From the NCBI GenBank assembly GCA_050011895.1, contig JBEKIF010000006.1:124001-188000 (forward strand): a DNA stretch of 64,000 nucleotides, written 5' to 3'. This document shows positions 18,110 through 28,199 of the stretch, one piece after another (position 1 is the stretch's first letter; each line of letters opens with the position of its first letter). Both the position numbers and the translations under genes were made by a program. Below the pieces are notes generated by a model that saw nothing but the letters and a program-made list of their open reading frames with translations, made no database searches and had not been told where the DNA came from. Source of the stretch: DATBGO01 sp050011895. GTDB lineage: Bacteria > Actinomycetota > Actinomycetes > Streptosporangiales > Streptosporangiaceae.

Positions 18110-18696
18110 TGAATATTCTGCCCAGTGGTACCGTCCGGCGGTGTGCCCGCGCGGCCATCCTGGCGTGCCTGCCTGCCATCGCCCTGCTGGCCGCCGGATG
18201 CGGCGGCTCCGGCAGCCCGAGCGTGCCCGGCGCGCCGGCCAGCACCCCGAAGAGCGGCTCTACCGACGGCCAGCCTGCTACTCAGCAGCCGGCCGCCGCA
18301 GCTTCGACGCCAACGTCGCCGTCGCTCGGCAACACCACCGTCGACGCGTGCAAGCTGCTGACCCCTGCCGAGATCGCGAGCGTGCTCGGGGAGAAGGTCG
18401 CGCCATTGGCCGATTCGCTGCCCGGTCAGGACTACTCATGCGCAACTGACACCGGCTCGGACTCGGGCACCTACATCATCGTCTCGGTGACCGTGCACGG
18501 GAACGCGGACTCGCAGGCCCTCAACCTGGACAGGCCGGCCAACGCGCAGAACGTCTCCGGGCTCGGCAGCGATGCGTTCTGCTCGCCCACTGACTTCCTG
18601 CTCGAGGTCCTGGACGGAACCAACCTGCTGGACATCGGGTCGAACTCGTGCGCTCACTCCGAGGCACTGGCCCGGATCGCGCTGCCTAAGCTCTGA
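18109..18696 (+). CDS. Secreted lipoprotein (DUF3558-like)
   Basis: 195 residues with a lipoprotein signal: charged start (VRRCARAA), hydrophobic core and lipobox LLAAGC (Cys about residue 29). A Ser/Thr/Pro/Ala-rich linker (about residues 31-73) precedes a globular part beginning VDACKLLTPAEIASVLGEKV, with cysteines in CATDT, FCSPTDF and SNSCAHS. This architecture matches actinobacterial DUF3558 lipoproteins, anchored outside the membrane; the function is not known. The start is GTG with a perfect AGGAGG only 4 nt away, which lies in a hairpin. Confidence 0.75.
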   Translation: MNILPSGTVRRCARAAILACLPAIALLAAGCGGSGSPSVPGAPASTPKSGSTDGQPATQQPAAAASTPTSPSLGNTTVDACKLLTPAEIASVLGEKVAPLADSLPGQDYSCATDTGSDSGTYIIVSVTVHGNADSQALNLDRPANAQNVSGLGSDAFCSPTDFLLEVLDGTNLLDIGSNSCAHSEALARIALPKL

Positions 18697-18913
18697 CGGA
18701 ACCAAGATCGATCAGGCCCCAGCCCGTCCGTGAAGCGGTCCGGGGCATGGCAGGCGGGTCATGGACGGCAGAGAACTTTGTGGAGGGGCCCCGTCCAGTT
18801 GCCGCGAAGTCGGGGCGTCTCAGCGTTCGGGCAGCGTCGGATGCGGACCCGTCGGGACAATATCGATCATGCTGCTAGTGATGGCCCACCGTTCGTGATC
18901 TCGCCACGCACGG

Positions 18914-19102
18914 TCAGTGCGCCACGTGCTCCAGGGCCAGCATCAGTGCCAGCAGCAGGATCAGCGCGACGGCCAGGAACGGCACGGTCAGGCCGGACCC
19001 GTGATGGTGGTGCACCCGGGTCCGGGCAGCCTGGCAGACTGGGCACCGGCCTTCCGCTACCGGTCCAGCGCACTGGGCACAGATCAGGTGCTCGCAGCTC
19101 AT
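18914..19102 (-). CDS. Small zinc-ribbon membrane protein
   Basis: 62 residues. The N-terminus has paired CxxC knuckles, MSCEHLICAQCAG and GRCPVCQAA, giving a zinc ribbon, followed by HHHH and one strongly hydrophobic segment (LTVPFLAVALILLLALMLAL, about residues 38-57). This is a tail-anchored-like layout with the ribbon probably cytoplasmic. The ATG at 19102 has GGAGGG on the minus strand 7 nt upstream. It is divergent from ftsE. The function is unknown; Cys spacing and a good ribosome site make chance unlikely. Confidence 0.6.
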   Translation of the reverse strand: MSCEHLICAQCAGPVAEGRCPVCQAARTRVHHHHGSGLTVPFLAVALILLLALMLALEHVAH

Positions 19103-19258
19103 CTGGGGTCCCTCCGGGCCGGTGCCACCCGGTCACTTCGTCGATGTTGGACGTTCCTAGCCAGTTTCCCCCCTAGACTGGCCGGGGGCCAAACTGGGGC
19201 ACCGTTTACCGTCCCGGCTAGGCATGTCCGCATTCCCCCGAGCGCGTGTGATGGGCCA

Positions 19259-19948
19259 GTGATCCACTTCGACAACGTCACCAAGATGTACCCGAGCCAG
19301 AACCGTCCCGCCCTGGAGAGCGTCAACCTCGACGTCGAAAAGGGCGAGTTCGTCTTCCTGGTCGGGCCGTCCGGGTCAGGCAAGTCAACCTTCCTGCGGC
19401 TCGTGCTCAAGGAGGAGCGGCCGACCGAGGGACGGATCCACGTGGCCGGCAAGGATCTCGCCAGGCTGACCAACTGGAAAGTGCCGCACCTGCGCCGCAG
19501 GATCGGCTGCGTCTTCCAGGACTTCAGGTTGCTGCCGCAGAAGAACGTCTACCAGAACATCGCCTTCGCACTCGAGGTCATCGGCAAGCCGCGGCGGTTC
19601 ATCCGCAAGGTGGTTCCCGAGGTCATCGACCTGGTCGGCCTGGATGGCAAGCGGGACCGGATGCCCGATGAGCTATCTGGCGGGGAACAGCAGCGGGTCG
19701 CCATGGCCCGGGCGTTCGTGAACCGTCCGATGATCTTGCTGGCCGACGAGCCTACGGGCAACATCGACCCGGCCACCTCCATCGGCATCATGAAGGTGCT
19801 CGACCGCATCAACCGGACAGGCACCACCGTCGTCATGGCCACGCACGATGCGGCGATCGTGGACTCCATGCGCAAGCGCGTCATCGAGCTCGAATACGGC
19901 AAGGTGGTGCGCGACCAGTCGCGCGGGGTGTACGGCCAGGCCTACTGA
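19259..19948 (+). CDS. ftsE: Cell-division ABC ATPase FtsE
   Basis: 229 residues, normal for FtsE. It forms the FtsEX complex, which couples ATP hydrolysis to activation of septal peptidoglycan hydrolases. Walker A GPSGSGKST, Q-loop in CVFQDFRLL, signature LSGGEQQR, Walker B ILLADEPTGN and the H-loop in MATHD are all present. The start chosen is GTG at 19259 (VIHFDNVTKMY, where FtsE normally begins); it lacks a clear Shine-Dalgarno. A 12-codon ATG frame (19224-19262) ends in a TGA overlapping this GTG, which could supply translational coupling. Confidence 0.93.
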   Translation: MIHFDNVTKMYPSQNRPALESVNLDVEKGEFVFLVGPSGSGKSTFLRLVLKEERPTEGRIHVAGKDLARLTNWKVPHLRRRIGCVFQDFRLLPQKNVYQNIAFALEVIGKPRRFIRKVVPEVIDLVGLDGKRDRMPDELSGGEQQRVAMARAFVNRPMILLADEPTGNIDPATSIGIMKVLDRINRTGTTVVMATHDAAIVDSMRKRVIELEYGKVVRDQSRGVYGQAY

Positions 19949-19980
19949 CCGGCGGCAGGCGACTACCGAGGGACAGCGAC

Positions 19981-20892
19981 ATGCGCGCGCAGTTTATTTT
20001 TCATGAGGTCTGGATTGGCCTGCGACGGAATCTGACGATGACAGTCGCACTCGTCGTGGTGGTCGCGATCAGCCTCGCCCTGCTCGGCACCGGGCTGCTC
20101 TTCGTCAAGCAGGTCGACAACACCAGGACCTACTGGCAGGGCAAGGTCCAGCTATCGGTCTACCTGTGCACGGCGGCGATCGCCAGCCCGCAGTGCACCC
20201 ACAACGGGCCAGCGACGGATGCTGAGAAGACCCAGATCAGGCAGCAACTCGCCGGGCTGCCGCAGGTCTCCACGGTCACCTATCTGTCCCAGAACCAGGC
20301 GTTCGCGCAGTTCAAGCAGGAGTTCTCGCAGGACCCCGCGTTCGTAAGCCTGACCAGCAGGGGGGACATACCCGACTCGTTTCAGGTGCGGCTCAAGAAC
20401 ACCGAGGCGGATGCGGGCATCGTCGCGGAAAGCATCGATGGCGCGCCCGGCGTGGACCAGGTGCTCTACCCGTCATCGATCCTTGACAAGTTCTACAAAC
20501 TGCTTGACGGGGCCAGGAACGCGGTCGTGATCATCGCCATTATCTTGATCATCGCGGCGATTCTCCTGGTCGCCAACACGATCCGGCTCTCGGCGTTCAA
20601 CCGCCGCCGGGAAACGAGCATCATGCGGCTGGTCGGCGCCTCCAATTTCTACGTGCAGCTGCCGTTCCTGGTCGAGGGCATGATCGCGGGAATCTTTGGC
20701 TGGCTGCTCGCGGCCGGCCTGCTGATCGCGGTAAAGTCCCTCGGTCTCAACGCGCTGCAGGGATATTTCTCCTTCGATGTGCAGCTGAGCGGCACCGACC
20801 TGATCGAGGTCATCGTCTTGACCCTGATCGTCGGCGTGCTGCTGACCGGGGCGACCTCCTTCCTCACGCTCAGGCGGTACCTGCGCGTATGA
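19981..20892 (+). CDS. ftsX: Cell-division permease-like protein FtsX
   Basis: 303 residues, membrane partner of FtsE. One transmembrane helix near the N-terminus (about residues 22-42) is followed by an extracellular domain with a disulfide-ready Cys pair (YLCTAAIASPQCTHNG), then three helices from about residue 180 (VVIIAIILIIAAILLVAN, the ERR-like IRLSAFNRRRETSIMRLVGAS loop, and the C-terminal pair). This is the standard FtsX topology. GAGGG precedes the ATG. The stop overlaps smpB by 4 bp (ATGA). Confidence 0.93.
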   Translation: MRAQFIFHEVWIGLRRNLTMTVALVVVVAISLALLGTGLLFVKQVDNTRTYWQGKVQLSVYLCTAAIASPQCTHNGPATDAEKTQIRQQLAGLPQVSTVTYLSQNQAFAQFKQEFSQDPAFVSLTSRGDIPDSFQVRLKNTEADAGIVAESIDGAPGVDQVLYPSSILDKFYKLLDGARNAVVIIAIILIIAAILLVANTIRLSAFNRRRETSIMRLVGASNFYVQLPFLVEGMIAGIFGWLLAAGLLIAVKSLGLNALQGYFSFDVQLSGTDLIEVIVLTLIVGVLLTGATSFLTLRRYLRV

Positions 20893-21374
20893 CGCCAGGG
20901 GACCGACGGAACGTGGCAGCCGACGGCCGGAAGATCGTCGCCAGGAACCGGCGGGCCAGGCACGACTATCACATCGAGGATGTGGTCGAGGCCGGGATCG
21001 TGCTGACCGGTACCGAGGTGAAATCGCTGCGCGCTGGGCGAGCCTCGCTTGCCGACGGGTTCGGCCAGGTCGATGACCATGAGATGTGGCTGCATGGGGT
21101 GCACATTCCCGAGTACCTGCATGGCACCTGGACCAACCACGAGCCCCGCCGGACCCGTAAGCTGCTGCTGCACCGTAAGGAGATCGACAGGCTGGCCGCC
21201 GCGACCGCAGAACGCGGCTTGACTCTGGTCCCGCTTTCGCTGTACTTCAAAGACGGGAAAGCCAAGGTCGAGCTGGCTGTGGCCCGTGGTAAGCGGACCT
21301 ACGACAAGCGCCACGAGCTGGCGCGAAGGGACGCTGCCAGAGAGGTTGACCGTGCCCTGCGGCGGCGAAGGTAA
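20889..21374 (+). CDS. smpB: SsrA-binding protein SmpB
   Basis: 161 residues. SmpB binds the tRNA-like end of tmRNA and carries it into stalled ribosomes. Conserved features: KIVARNRRARHDYHIED, GIVLTGTEVKSLRAGRASL, HGVHIPEY, PRRTRKLLLHRKEI, LVPLSLYFKDGKAKVELAVARGKRTYDKR and the basic C-terminal tail that reaches into the mRNA path. Translation is coupled to ftsX through ATGA overlap. Its RNA partner ssrA lies 2.5 kb downstream. Confidence 0.96.
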   Translation: MTPGDRRNVAADGRKIVARNRRARHDYHIEDVVEAGIVLTGTEVKSLRAGRASLADGFGQVDDHEMWLHGVHIPEYLHGTWTNHEPRRTRKLLLHRKEIDRLAAATAERGLTLVPLSLYFKDGKAKVELAVARGKRTYDKRHELARRDAAREVDRALRRRR

Positions 21375-21387
21375 CGGAGTGCGGGAT

Positions 21388-23403
21388 ATGGTCCGCACGC
21401 GTAACCGCGGGGCGCACGCCTCGAGCCAGCGTGCTCCGGAACGGACGACCCGGGTCAGGGGGATCCGGGCTGCGGACAGGCGAGTCGGGGAAGAACGGGT
21501 GAGTCGCGTTCTCCCGCGCTCCGCGCGGGTACGGGTGGCAGCCGTCGCGGCCGCGGCGGCGCTGCTGGCTATCGGCGTGGCGGTGGGCCTGGGCTCGCCG
21601 CAGCCGTCAGCTGAGCCAACCGTTCAGGCCTTCCTGCTGGAATGGGAGAACGGCCAGTACCGGGCCGCGGCCGCTCAGACGACCGGCGATCCTGCTGTGG
21701 TTGCCCGCGAAATGTCCGACGTCTTCCAGCAGCTGGACGCGGACGACCTTACTCTCGGCCTCGGGACGATCAGCCAGCACGGCGACGCCGCGACGGCGCG
21801 ATTCAACGCGACCGTCAACCTTGGTCCCGGCGGTGCGGCGTGGAACTACCAGGGCAGCTTCGCGCTGCGGAAGCTGGCCGCCGGCTGGAAGGTTACCTGG
21901 AGCCCGGCGGTCATCGTGCCCGGGCTGCGGTCTGGCCTTCGGATGGCGGTGCTCACCACCAGTCCGCCGCGCGCGGCATTGCTTGACTCGGCAGGCAGCC
22001 CGCTTGCGCAGCAATCGCCGGCCTACGAGGTAGGAGTGCAACCCGGCAGGCTGGCCCAGCCGGAAGCCACCGCCGCCGGCCTGGCCAAGCTGACCGGCCT
22101 TGATTCAGGCCAGGTCCTTGACGAGATCCAGGTAGCGCCGGCGGCCGACTTCCTGGAACTGGTGACGCTCAAGCCGAGCGCGTATCAGCGGATGAGCGGC
22201 GGGCTCTCCCGGATACCCGGCCTGATCATCAAAAAGGTCCAGCTCCGGCTGTCCGCTAGCATCGCCAGCGCGGTGTCGGGCTCAGTGGGAACCGAGACGT
22301 CCCAGGTGCTGCGCGACTCGGGCGCACCGTACCGGCCCGGCGCCACCGTTGGCCTGTCCGGCCTGGAGCAGGCGTTCCAGCGCACCCTTGTCGGCACGCC
22401 CACGACTGAGGTCGTTACCGAGGACCAGGCGGGACAGGTGGTGTCGGTGCTGAAACGCTGGCCCGGCGCGGCAGGGACACCGGTAAGAACCACCATTAAC
22501 GGCACGATCCAGGCAGCCGCCAACCAGGCGGCAGGCTCGCTCCCCGAGTCCACAGCGATCGTCGCGGTCCGCCCGGCCAACGGGCAGGTCCTCGCGGTAG
22601 CTGATCATGTCGGTCACGGCATGCCCGCGCTGCAGCCGCTGGACGGGCGCTATCAGCCGGGACAGGCCTTCACGATCGTCTCCGCCGCAGCGCTGCTCAC
22701 CGACGGTGTCCAGTTGAACAACTCGATCCCGTGCAACCCGGTCAACCCGGTGGGCGGTGAGACCTTCACCAACATTCCGCGCCAGCCCGACCTGGGGCCG
22801 CAGCCGCAGTTCCTGACCGACTTCGCGCACGGGTGCCAGACCGCTTTCGCCGGGCTCTCGCTGCGGCTGTCCGCCACGAGCCTGGCGGCGGCTGAGAGTG
22901 GGTTCGGTCTCGGTGCGCCGTGGCAACTGCCGAGACCGCTCACCGGCTTCGCCGGGTCGATGCAGTCGCCCGCCGACGTCGCCGAGCTCGCGGCGGACTC
23001 AATCGGCAGCGGGAGCGTGCTGGTCAGCCCCCTCCAGGCAGCCCTGATGGCGGCAATGGTGGCGTCCGGGACCTGGCATTCCCCTTCCGTGGTCATCAGC
23101 CCGGCCGATCCGGGACTGGCGCCGAGGACTCGGTTTGGCCCCCAAGTGGTCCAGAACCTACGGACGCTTATGCGCGCCACGGTGGCCAACGGCGCAGGTC
23201 AGGACGCCAACGTGGCGGGCGCGGCGGTCTACGGCCAGGTCGGGACCGCTCCGCTCGGCGGAGCACCGGGCAAGTGGGTGAGCTGGTTCGTCGGGTTCCG
23301 GGCTGGTGTCGCGTTCGCAGCAGTCGAGGTGACCACCTCTCCGGCGAGCTCGGCGGCAGGTCTGGCCGGCCAGTTCCTGCGTGGATTTCGGTCCGATTCC
23401 TGA
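21388..23403 (+). CDS. Penicillin-binding-protein-like protein without transpeptidase active site
   Basis: 671 residues from the ATG at 21388 (GGAG 8 nt upstream). Layout: short cytoplasmic Arg-rich part, one transmembrane helix (VAAVAAAAALLAIGVAVGL), an NTF2/MecA-N-like domain (PTVQAFLLEWENGQYRAAA to WSPAVIVPGL), a PBP dimerisation region, and a transpeptidase-fold domain. The active-site motifs are lost: SxxK (PGSTFK) is PGQAFT (Gln426...Thr429), SxN is GCQ (482-484) and KTG is QVG (617-619). It should not bind beta-lactams covalently or crosslink peptidoglycan; a structural or regulatory cell-wall role is the likelier reading. It sits between smpB and ssrA. Confidence 0.85.
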   Translation: MVRTRNRGAHASSQRAPERTTRVRGIRAADRRVGEERVSRVLPRSARVRVAAVAAAAALLAIGVAVGLGSPQPSAEPTVQAFLLEWENGQYRAAAAQTTGDPAVVAREMSDVFQQLDADDLTLGLGTISQHGDAATARFNATVNLGPGGAAWNYQGSFALRKLAAGWKVTWSPAVIVPGLRSGLRMAVLTTSPPRAALLDSAGSPLAQQSPAYEVGVQPGRLAQPEATAAGLAKLTGLDSGQVLDEIQVAPAADFLELVTLKPSAYQRMSGGLSRIPGLIIKKVQLRLSASIASAVSGSVGTETSQVLRDSGAPYRPGATVGLSGLEQAFQRTLVGTPTTEVVTEDQAGQVVSVLKRWPGAAGTPVRTTINGTIQAAANQAAGSLPESTAIVAVRPANGQVLAVADHVGHGMPALQPLDGRYQPGQAFTIVSAAALLTDGVQLNNSIPCNPVNPVGGETFTNIPRQPDLGPQPQFLTDFAHGCQTAFAGLSLRLSATSLAAAESGFGLGAPWQLPRPLTGFAGSMQSPADVAELAADSIGSGSVLVSPLQAALMAAMVASGTWHSPSVVISPADPGLAPRTRFGPQVVQNLRTLMRATVANGAGQDANVAGAAVYGQVGTAPLGGAPGKWVSWFVGFRAGVAFAAVEVTTSPASSAAGLAGQFLRGFRSDS

Positions 23404-23519
23404 CCGGAACGTTACCTCCATTTTGGTTACGCGGAGCAACCTCCCCGCTTCGCTGCGCGTCTTACCTATTGACTGGGGTGCCGCTTGGGGGGTTGCGGCC
23501 CAGTCATCGTGATGGGATC

Positions 23520-23544
23520 CGGGCCTCATCTCGGGGGAGGCCCG
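23520..23544. terminator. Hairpin after the PBP-like gene
   Basis: CGGGCCTC (23520-23527) pairs perfectly with GAGGCCCG (23537-23544) around a 9-nt loop. There is no T-run, so the terminator role is tentative. Confidence 0.35.
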
Positions 23545-23575
23545 GCACATAGGACCGGCTCCGACCCTGCCGGTC

Positions 23576-23623
23576 GACCCCCGTGGGCGCCATCTTCGGC
23601 CACCGCCAGCGCCCGCGGGGGTC
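23576..23623. terminator. 15-bp hairpin upstream of ssrA
   Basis: GACCCCCGTGGGCGC (23576-23590) pairs with GCGCCCGCGGGGGTC (23609-23623), all positions matched with one G-U, around an 18-nt loop. It probably ends transcription from the smpB/PBP side. Confidence 0.5.
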
Positions 23624-23688
23624 TCTCATCACCGTTCCTGGATGCCCGATGGGGCCCGCACTGCGCGGGCTGCCCGTCGGGCATTCTC

Positions 23689-23763
23689 GGCTGCCCCGGC
23701 TGCCCCGGCTGCCCCGGCTGCCCCGGCTGCCCCGGCTGACCCCGGCTGACCCCGGCTGACCCC
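23689..23763. repeat. 9/10-bp tandem array upstream of ssrA
   Basis: Five copies of GGCTGCCCC, then three copies of GGCTGACCCC. It ends about 65 bp before the -10 box of ssrA. Confidence 0.9.
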
Positions 23764-23827
23764 GGCTGGCCGGCTGCCTGGCTGCCCGGCCCGGCGCACC
23801 CGGGAAGACGACGGCCCGCGGCGCGGT

Positions 23828-23833
23828 TATGCT
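23828..23833 (+). promoter_or_regulatory. -10 box of ssrA
   Basis: TATGCT lies 17 nt before the mature tmRNA 5' end at 23851, leaving a short precursor leader to be trimmed by RNase P. No consensus -35 is seen. Confidence 0.45.
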
Positions 23834-23850
23834 GGATGTACAACTCAAGA

Positions 23851-24220
23851 GGGGGTGACAGGCTTCGACTTCGGTAGTTGAGCCAGGGGAAGCGGGCCGA
23901 GGGTCGCGGTGATGACCTCGTTAATCCTGTGACCGCACAATTTAAGTGCCAACTCAAAGCGCACTCATCTCGCCCTCGCGGCCTGACCGCGAGTTAGAGA
24001 TTGTCAGCCCGGGAGAGCCTCCGGCCCGGTGTCTGGCATCAGCTAGGAGGATCCACCGTCCGGCCCGGCCGCGGGACTAGACGGGACATTTAACAGCGGC
24101 TGAGCCCGTCGGCGACTTGCCTGCATGACCGCCGGGGCTGAGAAAATCGACGCAGGCTGCGCCCGGAGAAGCCCTGGTGATGTACTGAAGGACGCGGGTT
24201 CGATTCCCGCCACCTCCACC
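23851..24220 (+). ncRNA. ssrA: Transfer-messenger RNA, tag ANSKRTHLALAA
   Basis: The 5' end GGGGGTG pairs with CACCTCC (24211-24217) as the acceptor stem, with one G-U pair. GGCTTCGAC follows at the 5' side and the T-arm reads GGTTCGATTCC (from 24197) at the 3' side. The tag frame is 23948-23986: GCC AAC TCA AAG CGC ACT CAT CTC GCC CTC GCG GCC TGA, giving ANSKRTHLALAA with the usual -ALAA degradation signal, preceded by a TAAGT box at 23943-23947. After discriminator A24218 the genome reads CCG, so the last A of CCA is not encoded. tmRNA with SmpB rescues stalled ribosomes. Confidence 0.96.
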
Positions 24221-24230
24221 GATGCGTGTT

Positions 24231-24266
24231 ACCCGAACCCTCGTCCTGGTACGCGAGGGTTCGGGT
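24231..24266 (+). terminator. ssrA terminator
   Basis: A 13-bp perfect stem, ACCCGAACCCTCG (24231-24243) with CGAGGGTTCGGGT (24254-24266), and a 10-nt loop lie 10 nt after the tmRNA end. There is little T-run, which is usual in actinomycetes. Confidence 0.8.
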
Positions 24267-24287
24267 GGGGCGTCTTCGCTGGCCGCG

Positions 24288-24701
24288 TCACGACGACGCG
24301 GCAGGTGGCTGGTCGATGCGCACCAGATTGCCGGACGGGTCACGCACGGCACAGTCTCGCGTGCCCCACGGCTGCTCGGTCGGCTCCTGCACGATCTCGG
24401 CGCCCGAGGCGCGTACCTTCTCGAAGGTGGCGTCGAGGTCGTCGGTGTGGAAGTGGACGCCGTTCAGGGCGCCCTTGGCGACGAGGGCGGCGAGCGCGTC
24501 GCCGTCGGCGGGGCTGCCGCACAGGTAGTTCGTGAGGACGATCTCGACGCCGGGCTGGGAGGCGCCGCCGACGGTGACCCAGCGGAAGCCTTCGCGGGCG
24601 ACGTCGTTGCGCAGTTCGAGGCCGAGCGCGCCGCGGTAGAAGGTCAGTGCGAGGTCGGGGTCATGGACCTGGACGAAGCAACGGGCAAGAGTGAGATTCA
24701 T
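24288..24701 (-). CDS. VOC-family (glyoxalase/bleomycin-resistance fold) protein
   Basis: 137 residues: one complete vicinal-oxygen-chelate unit made of two beta-alpha-beta-beta-beta modules. Seen: MNLTLARCFVQVHDPDLALTFYRGALGLELRND, EGFRWVTVGG, VHFHTDDLDATFEKVRASG, TRDCAVRDPSGNLVRI. Metal-ligand candidates are His27-like and Glu/His positions of the two halves, but none identifies the substrate. It is close in sequence to the VOC genes at 27748 and 28684 (shared DPDxALxFYRxxxGLxxRNxVAxxGFRWxT). A leaderless -10 box precedes it. Confidence 0.85.
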   Translation of the reverse strand: MNLTLARCFVQVHDPDLALTFYRGALGLELRNDVAREGFRWVTVGGASQPGVEIVLTNYLCGSPADGDALAALVAKGALNGVHFHTDDLDATFEKVRASGAEIVQEPTEQPWGTRDCAVRDPSGNLVRIDQPPAASS

Positions 24702-24708
24702 GCCCCCA

Positions 24709-24714
24709 ACACTA
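24709..24714 (-). promoter_or_regulatory. -10 box of the VOC gene (leaderless)
   Basis: On the minus strand TAGTGT ends exactly 7 nt before the ATG at 24701. Confidence 0.5.
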
Positions 24715-24772
24715 GGGAGCCAGCGTCCCGCGCACTTCGCCGCTCCTGCCCGGCTTGCCGCGAGGGCCTCGG

Positions 24773-27160
<2,388 letters not shown>

Positions 27161-27343
27161 CGTGTCTCCATCTGTTAGGCGGGGCCGCCTTCACGGTCTC
27201 CGTCGGCCGCGCCTGGCCGGATCTGACTAGCTTCGGGCACTACGCCTGGTTCTCCTTCGCCAGCGCGATCGCGGCAACGGTCCGCTGCCGACCTGATCGG
27301 CGGTGTCGGCCGGGGCGCGCGACGCCCGTCCGGCGGCCGGCTC

Positions 27344-27700
27344 TCATCGGTCCTGAAGCAGCCCGAGGACATTGCCATCGGGGTCGGTGACGGTGGCCAC
27401 CAGGCGGCCGCCGCCGACGTCGCGCGGGGGCTCCTTCACGGTGGCGCCCGCGGCGGTCACCTCGGCCAGCTTCGCCTCGATGTCCGGCACGTGCCAGTAG
27501 GCCACCGGCGAGGTCATGCCCTGCGGTCCACCGCCCGGCACCAGCCCGATGTGCTGGCCCGCGGCCTCGAAGCCGACGTAGTAGGACTCGTCGGCCTGCG
27601 GCGGTACGCCGAGCAGGGCGGCGTACACCGCCTTGGCCGCCGTCACGTCGGACACCGGATGCAGCACCGTTTTGATTCCCTCGGTGGAAGAGCTGGTCAT
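27344..27700 (-). CDS. VOC-family protein
   Basis: 118 residues, a single-domain VOC protein of the type IKTVLHPVSDVTAAKAVYAALLG ... YYVGFEAAGQHIGLVP ... YWHVPDIEAKLAEVTAAGA ... VATVTDPDGNVLGLLQ. The start is taken as ATG 27700 because AGGAG lies 5 nt before it; a GTG at 27706 falls next to that site. The substrate is unknown. It lies upstream of the UvrA-like gene on the same strand, 183 bp away. Confidence 0.82.
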   Translation of the reverse strand: MTSSSTEGIKTVLHPVSDVTAAKAVYAALLGVPPQADESYYVGFEAAGQHIGLVPGGGPQGMTSPVAYWHVPDIEAKLAEVTAAGATVKEPPRDVGGGRLVATVTDPDGNVLGLLQDR

Positions 27701-27747
27701 GGTCACTCCTGAAGTCGTGGGTCACATCGACCCGGTGTACGGTCGTG

Positions 27748-27993
27748 TTAGGACGAACGGCGAGGTGCGAAAACGACAGCCGGCACCACAAGTCTGCACC
27801 CCACGGGGCCGGGGACCGGCGGCTCCGGGACGATCGACGGGCCGGGCTGGTCGGCGCCGCCGACCGTGATCCAGCGGATCCCGCCGTATCCGGCGTCGTT
27901 GCGGACCTCGAAGCCGAGGGTGTCGCGATAGCAGGCCAGCGATGCGTGCGGGTCGTCAGGCGGGAGGAAGGTCTGGTGAGTCGTGATGTCCAT
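27748..27993 (-). pseudogene. Truncated VOC-family gene
   Basis: Residues 1-55 (MDITTHQTFLPPDDPHASLACYRDTLGFEVRND...GIRWITVGGADQPG) are a good first half of a VOC protein closely related to the genes at 24288 and 28684. After SIVPEPPVPG the frame runs into unrelated sequence (VGCRLVVPAVVFAPRRSS) and stops at 81 residues, while the family is about 130. The second module is missing, so a deletion or frameshift is likely. A good leaderless promoter remains, with the start at 27993. Confidence 0.7.
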
Positions 27994-28000
27994 GACGGTC

Positions 28001-28006
28001 ATGCTA
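28001..28006 (-). promoter_or_regulatory. -10 box of the truncated VOC gene
   Basis: On the minus strand TAGCAT ends 7 nt before the ATG at 27993 and overlaps a second in-frame ATG at 28002, so it selects the downstream start. Confidence 0.45.
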
Positions 28007-28149
28007 GGCGTGGCCCCGTGACCCGAGCTTCTCCGAAACTGCTCACTTTCGGCCGGCCCTCCGCGCCGCAGGGCGGCCGAGCCAGGCCGTCGGCTCGGGG
28101 CTCGAACTTATCGCGGATCGCAACCCGCGGAGCTGCCCGTCAGCCCAGC

Positions 28150-28199
28150 CGCGAGGATCAGCCCCTGTATGAAACGCGAGGATCAGCCTCTGTATGAAG
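28150..28199. repeat. 25-bp direct repeat at the AraC-gene start
   Basis: Two adjacent copies of a 25-bp unit (28150-28174 and 28175-28199) differ at two positions. Each holds GCGAGGATCAGC and an ATG; the second ATG (28194) is the first codon of the regulator gene. AraC proteins bind direct repeats, so this could be its operator. Confidence 0.8.

Larger units (their letters stand above)
23404..23850. other. Intergenic region between the PBP-like gene and ssrA
   Basis: 447 bp without a convincing gene. It holds two hairpins, a 9/10-bp tandem array and the ssrA promoter, listed separately. Short open frames here follow the repeat DNA and have no family resemblance. Confidence 0.7.

Noticed and set aside
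18697..18913. Gene between the lipoprotein and the zinc-ribbon gene
   Set aside because: Open frames here are short, Arg/Gly/Pro-rich and lack ribosome sites or family resemblance.
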